Source of the DNA: Schlegelella_A sp965246805
GTDB lineage: Bacteria; Pseudomonadota; Gammaproteobacteria; Burkholderiales; Burkholderiaceae_C
Direction of reading: 5' to 3'
DNA length: 64,000 nt
NCBI GenBank assembly: GCA_965246805.1
Contig: CBDFFO010000007.1
Coordinates: 186,001 to 250,000 of the forward strand
Below the pieces are notes generated by a model that saw nothing but the letters and a program-made list of their open reading frames with translations, ran no database searches and was not told where the DNA came from. Positions within the stretch are counted from its first letter, which is position 1; the number at the start of each line of letters is the position of its first letter. The translations under genes were made by a program, and so were the position numbers. Shown here piece after piece: positions 43,270 through 52,358 of this stretch.

Positions 43270-44114
43270 CGCCCCTGCCTCGCGCGAGTCCACGCCTGCA
43301 GCGCGTTGATCGCGAGCAGCATCGCGAACGACGCCACCAGCATCACCACCGCGACCGCGGTCGCACCCTGGTAGTCGTACTGTTCGAGCTTGGTGATGAT
43401 GATGAGGGGCGTGATCTCGGACACCAGTGGCAAGTTGCCCGCGATGAAGATCACCGAGCCGTACTCGCCGAGCGCGCGTGCGAACGCGAGCGCGAAGCCG
43501 GTCAGAAGAGCGGGCATCAGTACCGGCAGGATGACGCGCGTCACCGTCTGCCAGCGCGTCGCGCCAAGGATCGTGGCCGCTTCTTCCTGTTCCTGCTGCA
43601 GGTCTTGCAGCACCGGCTGCAAGGTGCGCACCACGAACGGCAGGCCGATGAAGGTGAGCGCGACCCACACGCCGACCGGCGTGAAGCTCACCTTGAACGG
43701 CAGCCACCGGCCGATCCAGCCGTTGCCGGAGTAGAGGGCCGTGAGTGCGATGCCGGCGACGGCGGTGGGCAGCGCGAACGGCAGGTCGACGAGCGCATCG
43801 ACCAAGCGTCGACCGGGAAAGTCGTAGCGCACCAGCACCCAGCACACGAGCAGACCGAACCCCGCGTTGACGAGAGCGGCTGCGAACGACGCGCCGAACG
43901 TGAGGCGATACGACGCGAGCACGCGCGGCGATGAGACGGCGCTCCAGAACGCGGGCCATGTCATCGTGAATGTCTTCAGGAACGCGGCGCTCAACGGGAT
44001 CAGCACGATCACCGACAGGTAGAGCAGCGTGAAGCCAAGCGCCAGGTCGAAACCCGGCAGCACGCTGTGACGCTTCAGCAGCGCTCGCGAGAACAACGCG
44101 TTGGAAGACGGCAT
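43266..44114 (-). CDS. cysT: Sulfate ABC transporter permease CysT
   Basis: 282 residues, six membrane segments. LPGFDLALGFTLLYLSVIVLIPLSA at the N-terminus and the EAA loop EEAATILGATRWQTVTRVILP; ALGEYGSVIFIAGNLPLVSEITPL is a CysT signature. Pairs with CysW. ATG at 44114. Follows the sulfate-binding protein gene by 68 bases. Confidence 0.95.
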   Translation of the reverse strand: MPSSNALFSRALLKRHSVLPGFDLALGFTLLYLSVIVLIPLSAAFLKTFTMTWPAFWSAVSSPRVLASYRLTFGASFAAALVNAGFGLLVCWVLVRYDFPGRRLVDALVDLPFALPTAVAGIALTALYSGNGWIGRWLPFKVSFTPVGVWVALTFIGLPFVVRTLQPVLQDLQQEQEEAATILGATRWQTVTRVILPVLMPALLTGFALAFARALGEYGSVIFIAGNLPLVSEITPLIIITKLEQYDYQGATAVAVVMLVASFAMLLAINALQAWTRARQGR

Positions 44115-44182
44115 GCGGGCGACGGGTGGATGCGAGCCGGGCGCGAACCGCCGTCAGGCCAGACGCACCGCGAGCACGCGCA

Positions 44183-45244
44183 TCACTTCTTGGCAGCGCC
44201 AAGGATCTGGTCGAACACGCCGCCGTCGTTGAAGTGTTCCTTCTGCGCCTGGGTCCAGCCGCCGAAGTACTCGTCGACCGTGAAGGTCGCGACCTTCGGG
44301 AAGTCTTTTGCATATTTCGCGAGCAACGCCGCAGAGCGCGGGCGGAGCTGGTGCCTGGCTGCGATCTCCTGCGCCTCGTCGCTCCATAAGAATTTTAGAT
44401 AGCCCTCGGCGACCTTGCGCGTGCCCTTCTTGTCCACGACCTTGTCGAGCACGGCAACCGGGTTCTCAGCGAGGACGGTCGACTTCGGATAGACCACCTC
44501 GAAGCCGTCGCCGAACTCGGCCTTGATGAGGTTCACCTCGCTCTCGAACGTGCAGAGTGCGTCGCCGATGTTGCGTTGCGCGAAGGTGGTGGTGGCCGCC
44601 CGGCCGCCGCCATCAAAGACCGGAACGTTGGCGAAGATTTTCTGCACGAGCGCGCGCGCTTGGGCCCCATCGCCGCCCGCCTTCAAGACCGAGCCCCACG
44701 CTGCCACATAGGTGTAGCGCCCATTGCCGGTGACCTTCGGATTAGGGATCACGACAGTCGTGCCCGGCTTCGCGAGATCGGGCCAGTCGTGGATGCCTTT
44801 CGGATTGCCCTTGCGCACCAGGATCACCGTCACCGAGGTGTTCGGCGCCGAGTTGTTCGGCAAACGCGTCGCCCAGTTCTCGGGCAGCAGCTTGCCGCGG
44901 GTCGCGAGCACATCGATGTCGCTGGACTGGTTCATCGTGACGACGTCGGCTTCGAGCCCGTCGAGCACCGCACGCGCCTGCTTGCTCGACCCGCCGTGCG
45001 ACTGGTCGATCTTCACGTCTTCACCGGTTTGCGCCTTCCATGACTTCTGGAACGCCGGGTTGATCTCCTTGTAGAGCTCGCGGGCCACGTCGTAGCTGAC
45101 GTTTAGCAAAGTCGTCTCGGCGGCCGACGCTGAACCGGCGCCGAGCGACAACGCGCCCGCGATCAGGGCGGCGCCTGCGCTCATCACGAAGGCGCGGCGA
45201 CCGTCGGTGCGACGGATGGAAGGCAGCAAGGCAAGTCGCGACAT
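44183..45244 (-). CDS. sbp: Periplasmic sulfate-binding protein 1
   Basis: 353 residues. Signal peptide (ALIAGALSLGAGSASAAE), then LLNVSYDVARELYKEINPAF, QSHGGSSKQARAVLDGLEADVVTM, and RYTYVAAWGSVLKAGG, all hallmarks of Sbp/CysP. It brings sulfate or thiosulfate to CysTWA. The first gene of the operon proper. A second ATG (MSAGAAL) about 20 codons in is an alternative start giving a shorter signal region. Confidence 0.95.
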   Translation of the reverse strand: MSRLALLPSIRRTDGRRAFVMSAGAALIAGALSLGAGSASAAETTLLNVSYDVARELYKEINPAFQKSWKAQTGEDVKIDQSHGGSSKQARAVLDGLEADVVTMNQSSDIDVLATRGKLLPENWATRLPNNSAPNTSVTVILVRKGNPKGIHDWPDLAKPGTTVVIPNPKVTGNGRYTYVAAWGSVLKAGGDGAQARALVQKIFANVPVFDGGGRAATTTFAQRNIGDALCTFESEVNLIKAEFGDGFEVVYPKSTVLAENPVAVLDKVVDKKGTRKVAEGYLKFLWSDEAQEIAARHQLRPRSAALLAKYAKDFPKVATFTVDEYFGGWTQAQKEHFNDGGVFDQILGAAKK

Positions 45245-45395
45245 GATCTCGGATGGGTTCGTTTCGGGGAACCCGGCATATTAGTTCGCGATGCACCCCC
45301 GCTAGGCCGCCGACGGTCTCGCAGGCAGATCGATTGGTTGCAACCTTATGCGCTGGGCGCGCACGCCCGCCGGCCGACCCGAGCGCGGCGCCGAC

Positions 45396-46409
45396 TCATT
45401 TGCGCGTGTAGATCTGATCGAACACGCCGCCGTCGGCGAAGTGCGTCTTCTGCGCCCGCGTCCAACCGCCGAACGTGTCGTCGACGGTGAAGAGCGTGAG
45501 CTTCGGGAATTGCGTCGCGTGCTTCGCAGCCACGGCCGCATCGCTCGGCCGGTAGAAGTTGCGCGCCGCGATCTCCTGGCCCGCAGGTGAATAGAGGTAT
45601 TGAAGGTAGGCCTCGGCGACCGCGCGCGTGCCATGGCGATCGACGGTTTTGTCGATGACTGCGACCGGCGGCTCGGCGAGGATCGAGACCGGCGGGTACA
45701 CGATGTCGAACTTGTCGGAGCCGAACTCCTTCATCGAGAGATGGGCCTCGTTCTCCCACGCGAGCAACACGTCGCCGACGCCGCGCTCGGCGAAGGTCAC
45801 GGTCGAGCCGCGCGCACCCGAGTCGAGCACCGGCACGTTCGCGTAAAGCCTCGCGATGAAATCGCGTGCCTTCGCGTCGCTGCCGCCCGGCTGCTTCAAC
45901 GCGAAGCCGTACGCCGCGAGGTAGCCCCAGCGGGCGCCACCCGACGTTTTCGGGTTCGCGGTGATGACCGAGACCCCGGGTCGCACCAGGTCGTCCCAGT
46001 TGCGGATGCCCTTCGGGTTGCCTTTCCTCACGAGAAAGATGTACGTCGATGAATACGGCGTGCTTCGGTGGGGCAGGCGCTGTTGCCAATCGGGCGCGAG
46101 CAGCTTTGATTTCTGAGCGATCTCGTCGATGTCGTATGCAAGTGCGAGCGTGACAACGTCGGCCTCGAGACCGTCGATCACCGAACGGGCCTGCTTGCCC
46201 GACCCGCCGTGCGAGCTCTTCACCGACACCTTGTCGCCAGTCGACGCCAGCCAGTGCTTCGCAAACGCGGCGTTGTAGTCCTGGTAGAGCTCGCGGGTGG
46301 GGTCGTACGAGACGTTGAGGAGCGTCACGTCCCTCGCGAGGGCCGCGACCGTGAATGCAGTGGCGAGCACCAGCGTGATCGAGCGAAGCAGCGAGCAGCT
46401 TGGGCGCAT
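45396..46409 (-). CDS. Periplasmic sulfate-binding protein 2 (paralogue)
   Basis: 337 residues. Signal peptide (LLRSITLVLATAFTVAALA), then VTLLNVSYDPTRELYQDYNAAF, SSHGGSGKQARSVIDGLEADVVTLALAYDID, and RWGYLAAYGFALKQ. It is a clear paralogue of the next gene, 151 bases downstream on the same strand, but not a recent copy. Having both suggests one for sulfate and one for thiosulfate, as with Sbp and CysP. ATG at 46409 is the start of the signal peptide. Confidence 0.94.
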   Translation of the reverse strand: MRPSCSLLRSITLVLATAFTVAALARDVTLLNVSYDPTRELYQDYNAAFAKHWLASTGDKVSVKSSHGGSGKQARSVIDGLEADVVTLALAYDIDEIAQKSKLLAPDWQQRLPHRSTPYSSTYIFLVRKGNPKGIRNWDDLVRPGVSVITANPKTSGGARWGYLAAYGFALKQPGGSDAKARDFIARLYANVPVLDSGARGSTVTFAERGVGDVLLAWENEAHLSMKEFGSDKFDIVYPPVSILAEPPVAVIDKTVDRHGTRAVAEAYLQYLYSPAGQEIAARNFYRPSDAAVAAKHATQFPKLTLFTVDDTFGGWTRAQKTHFADGGVFDQIYTRK

Positions 46410-46556
46410 GGGTCGGTGTCCAGTTGAAGCGGGGCCTCGAAAAGGCGCGATCCTAGGCACGCCCGCGGCCCGCGCGAACGATAGAAAGGGCGATTGCTTA
46501 TGCCGCCGCTGCCGGCCTCGGCCGCCGCGGCCGGCGCCTCGACGCCGGCACGCCCG

Positions 46557-46937
46557 TCAGCCGATCAAAGCCCGCACGCGCTCGGCCAACGCGGCGACCG
46601 CTGGGTCTGACATCGATGCCAGCGAGCCGTCGAGCGTGCTTTGCAGCAAGCGCTCCGCGGTGCGCAGATGCGGCGTGACCGCTCCGTAGAACCGGGGCGC
46701 GCCGCCTTGAACGATCAACAGCGTCGGAAAGTTGTCGACGTCGAGGTCGCCGAGCACCTCGGCATGGTCCTCGATATCGACCCACGCGAACTCGGCCCGG
46801 CCCCCAAACGTGGCCGTCAGCTGCGTGAAGAGCGTGCGGTATTCGCGACAGCTGCCGCACCACTCGGCACAAAGGCAGGCCACGAGCGCTTTCACGGGTG
46901 ATGTCGAACCCGACGGCGCGGGCGGTGGAGTTGGCAT
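46557..46937 (-). CDS. Thioredoxin-like protein
   Basis: 126 residues. Thioredoxin fold with active site WCGSC in LCAEWCGSCREYRTLFTQL, cis-Pro in NFPTLLIVQGG. No signal peptide, so cytoplasmic. Cysteines before the site (VACLC) are unusual. The frame begins at ATG 46937; a longer frame upstream is not needed. Beside sulfate uptake genes it may deal with sulfur redox, but this is only suggested by position. Confidence 0.9.
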   Translation of the reverse strand: MPTPPPAPSGSTSPVKALVACLCAEWCGSCREYRTLFTQLTATFGGRAEFAWVDIEDHAEVLGDLDVDNFPTLLIVQGGAPRFYGAVTPHLRTAERLLQSTLDGSLASMSDPAVAALAERVRALIG

Positions 46938-47037
46938 GGCGCCAGTGTGCCGCGTCGCGCCGGCCACGTGCCCGCGGGCGCGATGCAAGCTCTCTCACGC
47001 GGGCCGTCATTCGGGCGATCACCGGATAATCCGACCC

Positions 47038-47847
47038 ATGACCGATTGGCAACTTTGGACCGAATTCCTCGCAGTCGGTTGTGGCGCCGGCTTCCTCGCC
47101 GGCTTGCTGGGGATCGGTGGCGGCATGGTGATGGTGCCGCTGATGACGTGGCTGCTCGACCACCGCGGGTTTCCGCCCGACGCGCTCGTGAAGGTGGCGG
47201 TCGCGACATCGCTCTCGACGATTTGCTTCACGTCGCTCGCCTCAGTCCGCGCGCATCACCGGCGAGGTGCGGTCGACTGGTCGGTGGTGAAACCGTTCGC
47301 GCCCGGCATCGTCGTCGGCTCCCTGATCGGCGCGCAGATCGCGAACGCGATTCCCGGCACGGTGCTCGCCACCCTTTTTGCCATCTTCGTCGCCGCATCG
47401 GGGCTGCAGATGTTCATGGATCGCAAACCCAAGCCCGCGCGAGTGTTGCCGGGGCCGAAGGGCATGTTCGGTGCAGGTGGCGTGATCGGCATGCTCGCGT
47501 CGCTGGTGGGCGCCGGCGGGGGCTTCATATCCGTGCCCTTCATGACTTGGTGCAACGTGCCGGTCCACCGCGCCGTCGGCACCTCGTCCGCGCTCGGCTT
47601 TCCGATCGCGATCGCGGGCACCGTCGGCTACGTGCTCGCCGGCTGGAACCTCCACGGCATGCCGGCCGGGACGCTGGGTTACCTTTATCTGCCGGCAGTC
47701 GGTCTGATTTCGATCACCAGCGTGTTGCTGGCGCCGTACGGCGCGTCGGTCGCGCACCGAATGAACGTGCGCCAGCTGAAGCGCGTCTTCGCGGTGATGC
47801 TGTTCGTGCTGGCGGCCTACATGCTCCGCAAGGGACTCGCGGGTTGA
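47038..47847 (+). CDS. TauE/SafE-family permease (sulfite exporter-like)
   Basis: 269 residues, about eight membrane segments. Twin motif regions GFLAGLLGIGGGMVMVPLM and GMLASLVGAGGGFISVPFMTW, with VAVATSLSTICFTSLASVRAHHRRGAVDW, are typical of TauE/SafE (DUF81). Family members export sulfite, sulfonates or take up organic anions. Nearness to sulfate transport genes makes a sulfur role likely. Starts at the ATG at 47038, divergent from the thioredoxin-like gene. Confidence 0.92.
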   Translation: MTDWQLWTEFLAVGCGAGFLAGLLGIGGGMVMVPLMTWLLDHRGFPPDALVKVAVATSLSTICFTSLASVRAHHRRGAVDWSVVKPFAPGIVVGSLIGAQIANAIPGTVLATLFAIFVAASGLQMFMDRKPKPARVLPGPKGMFGAGGVIGMLASLVGAGGGFISVPFMTWCNVPVHRAVGTSSALGFPIAIAGTVGYVLAGWNLHGMPAGTLGYLYLPAVGLISITSVLLAPYGASVAHRMNVRQLKRVFAVMLFVLAAYMLRKGLAG

Positions 47848-47866
47848 CTCGTCAACCCGCGCGGCT

Positions 47867-48172
47867 TCACGCGACGCGAGCCATGTCGTGGATCTCGTGC
47901 TCGTGTGTCGGTGCGCCGTCGAGCGTGATGGTTTCCCAGCCGTTGTCGTAGCTCACGACCCGAAAGCGGCGGCCGGGCATCAGGCCGTGCGTTTCCTGGA
48001 ACAGCGAGAACACGAGATCGCCCCGGTGCAGCGCATTCACCACCTCCTGCACGTCGGCTTCCGCCGGGTCGGCATGCCAGTCGTTGCTGCCGGTGTCGAC
48101 GTGGCCCCACTCGACGCCGGTGACACGGCCATCGACATCGAGCCGCACCTTCGAAACTGCGTAGACGTTCAT
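47867..48172 (-). CDS. Small conserved hypothetical protein
   Basis: 101 residues, starting MNVYAVSKVRLDVDGRVTGVEWG and containing EVVNALHRGDLVFSLFQETHGLMPGRRFRVV and a YDNGWETITLDG end. It has no signal peptide, membrane segment or cysteine. Codon usage looks like the neighbours. The tail with HEHEIHDMARVA is histidine-rich. I cannot assign a function. ATG at 48172 is preferred over one 11 codons upstream on composition. Confidence 0.75.
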   Translation of the reverse strand: MNVYAVSKVRLDVDGRVTGVEWGHVDTGSNDWHADPAEADVQEVVNALHRGDLVFSLFQETHGLMPGRRFRVVSYDNGWETITLDGAPTHEHEIHDMARVA

Positions 48173-48304
48173 GGGAATCCTTGACGAGGGCCGATCAGTT
48201 CTCAACGTTGCGCGCTCGTCGATCGGTGGTGACCAGCGCGGAGCGCGCAGTATGGCCGCGCACCGCGATCGATGCCGCGCGCGTGGCGCCGATGCGCAGA
48301 GCGC

Positions 48305-50011
48305 TCAGCGCCCGGCGAGGATCCATTCGGCGGCGCGCTCCGCGATCATCAAGGTGGGCGAATTGGTGTTGCCGCTGGTGATGCTCGGCATCACGCTCGC
48401 ATCGGCGACGCGCAAGCCGTCGACGCCGTGCACGCGCAGCGTAGGGCCGACCACCGCCATCGGGTCCGCCGATGGGCCCATCTTCGCGGTCCCGACCGGG
48501 TGGAAGATGGTGGTGCCGATGTCGCCGGCCAGCTTCGCCAGTTCGGCATCGCTCTCGAATTCGACGCCCGGCTTCACCTCGCGCGGGTGGTAGCGCGCGA
48601 GTGCGGGCTGCGCGACGATTTGGCGCGTCAGCCTGAGGCTCGCCGCCGCGATGCCGCGATCGTCGTCGGTGCTCAGGTAGCACGGCGCGATCGATGGCGC
48701 CTGGCCAGGTTCGGCCGAACGCAATCGCACGCTGCCGCGACTCGTCGGGTTCAGGTTGCACACGCTCGCGGTGAACGCGTTGAACGCGTGCAGCGGATCG
48801 CCGAAGGCGTCGAGCGAGAGCGGCTGCACGTGGTACTCGAGGTTGGGGTGCGGCTGCCCGGCATCGCTGTGCGTGAAGGCGCCGAGTTGCGATGGCGCCA
48901 TGCTCATCGGCCCGGTGCGGCGCAGCAGGTACTCGAGGCCGATCAGCGCCTTGCCCCAGAGCGTGTTCGCCATCGTGTTGAGCGTGCGCGTGCCGTCAAC
49001 GGCGAACACCGCGCGCACCTGCAAGTGATCCTGCAGGTTCTCACCGACGCCCGGCAATGCATGGTGCACCGTCACGCCGTGCCCGCGCAGTCTCGTGGTA
49101 TCGCCGATCCCCGACAGCTGCAGGATGTGCGGCGAGCCGATCGCACCGGCGGCGAGAATGACTTCGCCGCCGGGCCGCGTCATCACGCGCCGGATGTCGG
49201 CACGGCCGGCGGCCGTGATCTCGACACCGATCGCGCGCGGGCGGCCCGGGGTCGACGAACCGGCAGCGGCCGTGCCGTTCACATCCGACAACAACACCTT
49301 GTTGATGTGCGCGCCGGTCCAGACCTCGAGGTTGCCGCGCGGTCGGGCCGGCCGCAGGAACGCTTTCGCCGCGTTCCAGCGGATGCCGGCGCGCTGATTC
49401 ACGTCGAAGTAGCCGACGCCTTCGTTGTCGCCCCTGTTGAAGTCGTCGGTCCTCGGGATGCCCGCCTCTTCGGCGGCTTCGGCGAACGCGTCGAGCACCT
49501 CCCAGTGGAGGCGTTGCTTCTCGACGCGCCATTCACCACCGCTGCGCTCTCCGGTCTTGTCGAAGCCAGGCGCCGCGTGGAACGCATCGGCGCCCTTGTA
49601 AAAGTCTTCGTGCTTCAAGAAATACGGCAAGCACTCTTGCCAACCCCAGCCGGGGTTCGCACCGTGCCCGTCGCCGCGGCCCCAACCGTCGTAGTCGCGG
49701 GCCTGGCCGCGCATGTAGATCATGCCGTTGATGCTGCTGCTGCCGCCGAGCACCTTGCCACGCGGGTATCGAAGGCTGCGTCCGTTGAGGCCGGGGTCGG
49801 CCACGGTTGCGAACATCCAGTCGGTGCGCGGGTTGCCGATGCAGTACAGGTAGCCGACCGGGATGTGGACCCAAAGGTAGTCGTCGTTGCCACCGGCTTC
49901 GATCAACAACACGCGCTTGCTGCGGTCGGCGCTCAACCGATTCGCAAGCAGGCAACCGGCGGTGCCGGCGCCGCACACGATGAAATCGTATTCGTCGGGA
50001 ACGGACGTCAT
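48305..50011 (-). CDS. GMC-family FAD oxidoreductase (choline dehydrogenase-like)
   Basis: 568 residues. Rossmann FAD-binding DFIVCGAGTAGCLLANRLS at the start, GMC signature RGKVLGGSSSINGMIYMRG, second signature GAIGSPHILQLSGIG, and the C-terminal HPVGTAKMGPSADPMAVV with VADASVMPSITSGNTNSPTLMI. Oxidises an alcohol with a flavin; substrate unclear (choline, glucose-type or other alcohols). ATG at 50011; an ATG seven codons earlier exists. It runs in the same direction as marC, 22 bases downstream of it. Confidence 0.93.
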   Translation of the reverse strand: MTSVPDEYDFIVCGAGTAGCLLANRLSADRSKRVLLIEAGGNDDYLWVHIPVGYLYCIGNPRTDWMFATVADPGLNGRSLRYPRGKVLGGSSSINGMIYMRGQARDYDGWGRGDGHGANPGWGWQECLPYFLKHEDFYKGADAFHAAPGFDKTGERSGGEWRVEKQRLHWEVLDAFAEAAEEAGIPRTDDFNRGDNEGVGYFDVNQRAGIRWNAAKAFLRPARPRGNLEVWTGAHINKVLLSDVNGTAAAGSSTPGRPRAIGVEITAAGRADIRRVMTRPGGEVILAAGAIGSPHILQLSGIGDTTRLRGHGVTVHHALPGVGENLQDHLQVRAVFAVDGTRTLNTMANTLWGKALIGLEYLLRRTGPMSMAPSQLGAFTHSDAGQPHPNLEYHVQPLSLDAFGDPLHAFNAFTASVCNLNPTSRGSVRLRSAEPGQAPSIAPCYLSTDDDRGIAAASLRLTRQIVAQPALARYHPREVKPGVEFESDAELAKLAGDIGTTIFHPVGTAKMGPSADPMAVVGPTLRVHGVDGLRVADASVMPSITSGNTNSPTLMIAERAAEWILAGR

Positions 50012-50033
50012 GGTCGCGCGGTCGTAATCCACT

Positions 50034-50669
50034 TCATCGCGTGCTCGCCAACACCGGAAAGAGCTTTACCAGGCCGTCCGACATCACCTCGACGGCGAGC
50101 GCTGCGAGCAACAGGCCCATCAGGCGTGTCATCACATTGATGCCGGTCTTGCCGATCACGAGGGCGATGCGCGCCGAGGCCGCGAACGCCAGCCACACCG
50201 CCAGACCGATCACGACGCCGTAACCGACGAGCACGCCGAGCTCCCACCAATGCCGCGTCTTGTCGGCGTAGATGATCATCGTCGAGATGGTCGCGGGGCC
50301 GGTGAGCAACGGGATGGTGAGCGGCACGATCGCGATGCTGTCACCGGCATCGACCTTGTCGCTGCCTTCGCGCAGATCGCTGCTTCGGCTCTCTGCCGGC
50401 TGCGCGTTCAACATCTGCAGCGCCGACAGCAGCAGCAGCATGCCGCCGCCGACCTGGAACGACGCGAGCGAGATGCCGAAGAACTCGATGATGCGCAAAC
50501 CGGCCAGCGCGCTGACCGCGATCACGATGAAGGCGCTCCATGCGGCGACCCGGACCGTGCGGCGCCGTTGCTCGGCGCTGAACCCTTCGGTGAAGTGGAT
50601 GAAGAAGGGGATCACGCCGATCGGGTTGACGATCGCGAGCAACGCGATCAACGGCTTTAAGAGCTCCAT
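50034..50669 (-). CDS. MarC-family integral membrane protein
   Basis: 211 residues, six membrane segments. IALLAIVNPIGVIPFFIHFTEG, GGGMLLLLSALQMLNA and PLTIPLLTGPATISTMIIYA are the family marks. MarC proteins were once linked to multiple antibiotic resistance, but a role is not established. ATG at 50669. Transcription is away from the RNA-binding protein gene. Confidence 0.9.
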   Translation of the reverse strand: MELLKPLIALLAIVNPIGVIPFFIHFTEGFSAEQRRRTVRVAAWSAFIVIAVSALAGLRIIEFFGISLASFQVGGGMLLLLSALQMLNAQPAESRSSDLREGSDKVDAGDSIAIVPLTIPLLTGPATISTMIIYADKTRHWWELGVLVGYGVVIGLAVWLAFAASARIALVIGKTGINVMTRLMGLLLAALAVEVMSDGLVKLFPVLASTR

Positions 50670-50967
50670 GGCCGCGATTGTCGCGCGCCGATTTCCCGGC
50701 GTGGCGACGTCACGATCGACGAGCCGACGCTGTCGGCGCGTCGAAACGGCAGCGCCGAAGGCGCCGGTTCACCGCGGCAAACACGCGTGCCGGTGCCGCC
50801 CCGCGGCGCGCGACGGCAAAACAACAGTTGCGTTTTGCCGTGCTAATTTTTAGTGAGAAGTTCCCTTATATTCGCCAGTCTGTGTATGGAAGCAGCGCCT
50901 TCGCTTGAATGGTTCACGATGGGTAGAAGCTCCAAAATCTCTGCAGGTCATTGAAAGGGGCTCTCCC
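50670..50967. other. Intergenic region with leader of the RRM gene
   Basis: 298 bases. The stretch 50841-50872 is markedly AT-rich (ctaatttttagtgagaag, ttatatt) and probably holds the promoter of the RNA-binding gene (TTATAT at 50866-50871 as a -10). A leader of about 90 bases would follow, ending in AAGGGG (50955-50960) before the ATG. No coding frame supported. Confidence 0.5.
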
Positions 50968-51456
50968 ATGGGCAACAAACTCTACGTCGGCAATCTCTCG
51001 TACAACATTCGCGACGAGGACCTGCAGCAGGCTTTCGCTCCCTATGGCAGCGTCTCGTCCGCCAAGGTCATGATGGACCGTGACACCGGCCGCTCGAAGG
51101 GCTTCGGCTTCGTCGAGATGGGTTCGGACCCGGAAGCCCAGGCTGCCATCAACGGCATGAACGGGCAGGCGCTTGACGGTCGGGCGATCGTCGTCAATGA
51201 AGCACGTCCGCGCGAAGATCGCCCGGGTGGCTTCGGTGGTGGCGGCGGCAGCCGCAGCGGCGGCGGCGGTGGCGGCTATGGCGGCGGTGCCGGCGGCGGC
51301 GGCGGTGGTGGCCGTACCGGTGGCTTCGGCGGCGGCAGTGGCGGCGGCTACGGCGGTGGCGGCGGCGGGCGCTCCGGCGGTGGCGGCGGTGGTGGCTACG
51401 GCGGGGGTGGCGGTGGTCGCTCCGGCGGCGGCGGCAGCAGTCGCGGCGGCTACTGA
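50968..51456 (+). CDS. Glycine-rich RRM RNA-binding protein
   Basis: 162 residues. One RRM (residues 1-80) with RNP2 KLYVGNLSY and RNP1 SKGFGFVEM, followed by an ~80-residue glycine-rich tail made of Gly/Ser/Arg/Tyr blocks (GGGYGGGGGGRSGG). Such proteins resemble cyanobacterial Rbp and plant cold-induced GRPs, and are RNA chaperones. The start is ATG 50968 with AAGGGG upstream. A strong terminator follows. The repetitive tail is prone to length variation. Confidence 0.96.
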   Translation: MGNKLYVGNLSYNIRDEDLQQAFAPYGSVSSAKVMMDRDTGRSKGFGFVEMGSDPEAQAAINGMNGQALDGRAIVVNEARPREDRPGGFGGGGGSRSGGGGGGYGGGAGGGGGGGRTGGFGGGSGGGYGGGGGGRSGGGGGGGYGGGGGGRSGGGGSSRGGY

Positions 51457-51507
51457 GCCGTGCCATCGACGCCGCGCTGCTGAGCGGGGCGATCCGGTCC
51501 GATGAAA

Positions 51508-51537
51508 GCGGTGTTGCGTGAGCAGCACCGCTTTTTT
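51508..51537 (+). terminator. Rho-independent terminator after the RRM gene
   Basis: Ten-base-pair stem gcggtgttgc / gcagcaccgc (one G-U pair) with loop GTGA, followed by six T. Its T run touches the stop codon of the convergent SDR gene. Confidence 0.92.
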
Positions 51538-52358
51538 CATGTGGTGCGGCGGTTCTTGCGCGGCCGGCCGGCGAGCAGACGATCGAAGAGCGCGTTCGGC
51601 AACCCGCGCATCAGCCGCGCGACCACGCCCATCTGCCACGGAACCACGCGGTAGCGGGTGCCGGCGATGATGGCCCGGAAGGACCGGTCGGCGAACGCAT
51701 CGGCTTTCATCAGGAACGGCATCGAATACGCGTTGGCTTGCGTGAGCGGGGTCTCGATGTAGCCGGGCAGCAGCGTCACGACCTTGACGCCGGCGGGACG
51801 CATCTCGCCGCGCAAGCTTTCGCAATACGCGATCACCGCGGCCTTGCTAGAGCAGTAGGCGCCATGCCCCGGCAGGCCACGGATGCCCGCGACGCTCGCG
51901 ATGCCGACCAGCGTGCCGCGACGCCGTTCGCACATCGGCGTCACGAATGGCTGAAAGGTCGCGGCCATGCCGATGTTGTTGGTCTCGTAGACCGAACGCA
52001 TCACGTCGAGGTCGTCGTAAACGGCGGTGTCCATGCCGATGCTGATGCCGGCATTGGCGATCACCACGTCCGGCACGCCTTGCTGCTCGAGGCAGGTGCG
52101 GCCGGCCGCGGTGATGGCCGCGACGTTGCGCACGTCGGCGGCGTAGACCTGAACCGCAGCGCCGTGCAGGCCGAGCGAATCGGCCCACGCGCGCACCTCG
52201 TCGGCGCGCCGTGCCACGAGCGCTAGCCGGTAACCGGCCGCCGCGAAACGCGCGGCCAGCGCCTGGCCGATGCCGCTCGACGCACCGGTGATGAAGACGA
52301 GCGGTGACGCTTGCGTGGCGCCGGGTGAGAAGGTGTGCATCGGGCCGGGCGTGCTCAT
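51537..52358 (-). CDS. SDR-family short-chain dehydrogenase
   Basis: 273 residues. NAD(P)-binding GASSGIGQALAARFA, IANAGISIG (NAG), active site Ser and YxxxK at YCSSKAAV. Substrate unknown. Its start overlaps the lptC stop by four bases (ATGA), so it is part of the kdsD-kdsC-lptC unit. It occupies the place where lptA-lptB usually follow. Its stop abuts the RRM terminator. Confidence 0.92.
   Translation of the reverse strand: MSTPGPMHTFSPGATQASPLVFITGASSGIGQALAARFAAAGYRLALVARRADEVRAWADSLGLHGAAVQVYAADVRNVAAITAAGRTCLEQQGVPDVVIANAGISIGMDTAVYDDLDVMRSVYETNNIGMAATFQPFVTPMCERRRGTLVGIASVAGIRGLPGHGAYCSSKAAVIAYCESLRGEMRPAGVKVVTLLPGYIETPLTQANAYSMPFLMKADAFADRSFRAIIAGTRYRVVPWQMGVVARLMRGLPNALFDRLLAGRPRKNRRTT

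Noticed and set aside
50914..51825. Minus-strand frames opposite the Gly-rich RRM gene, reading as Ala/Thr- or His/Arg-rich repeats
   Set aside because: Produced by the GGN repeats of the RRM tail; no start site or family evidence.
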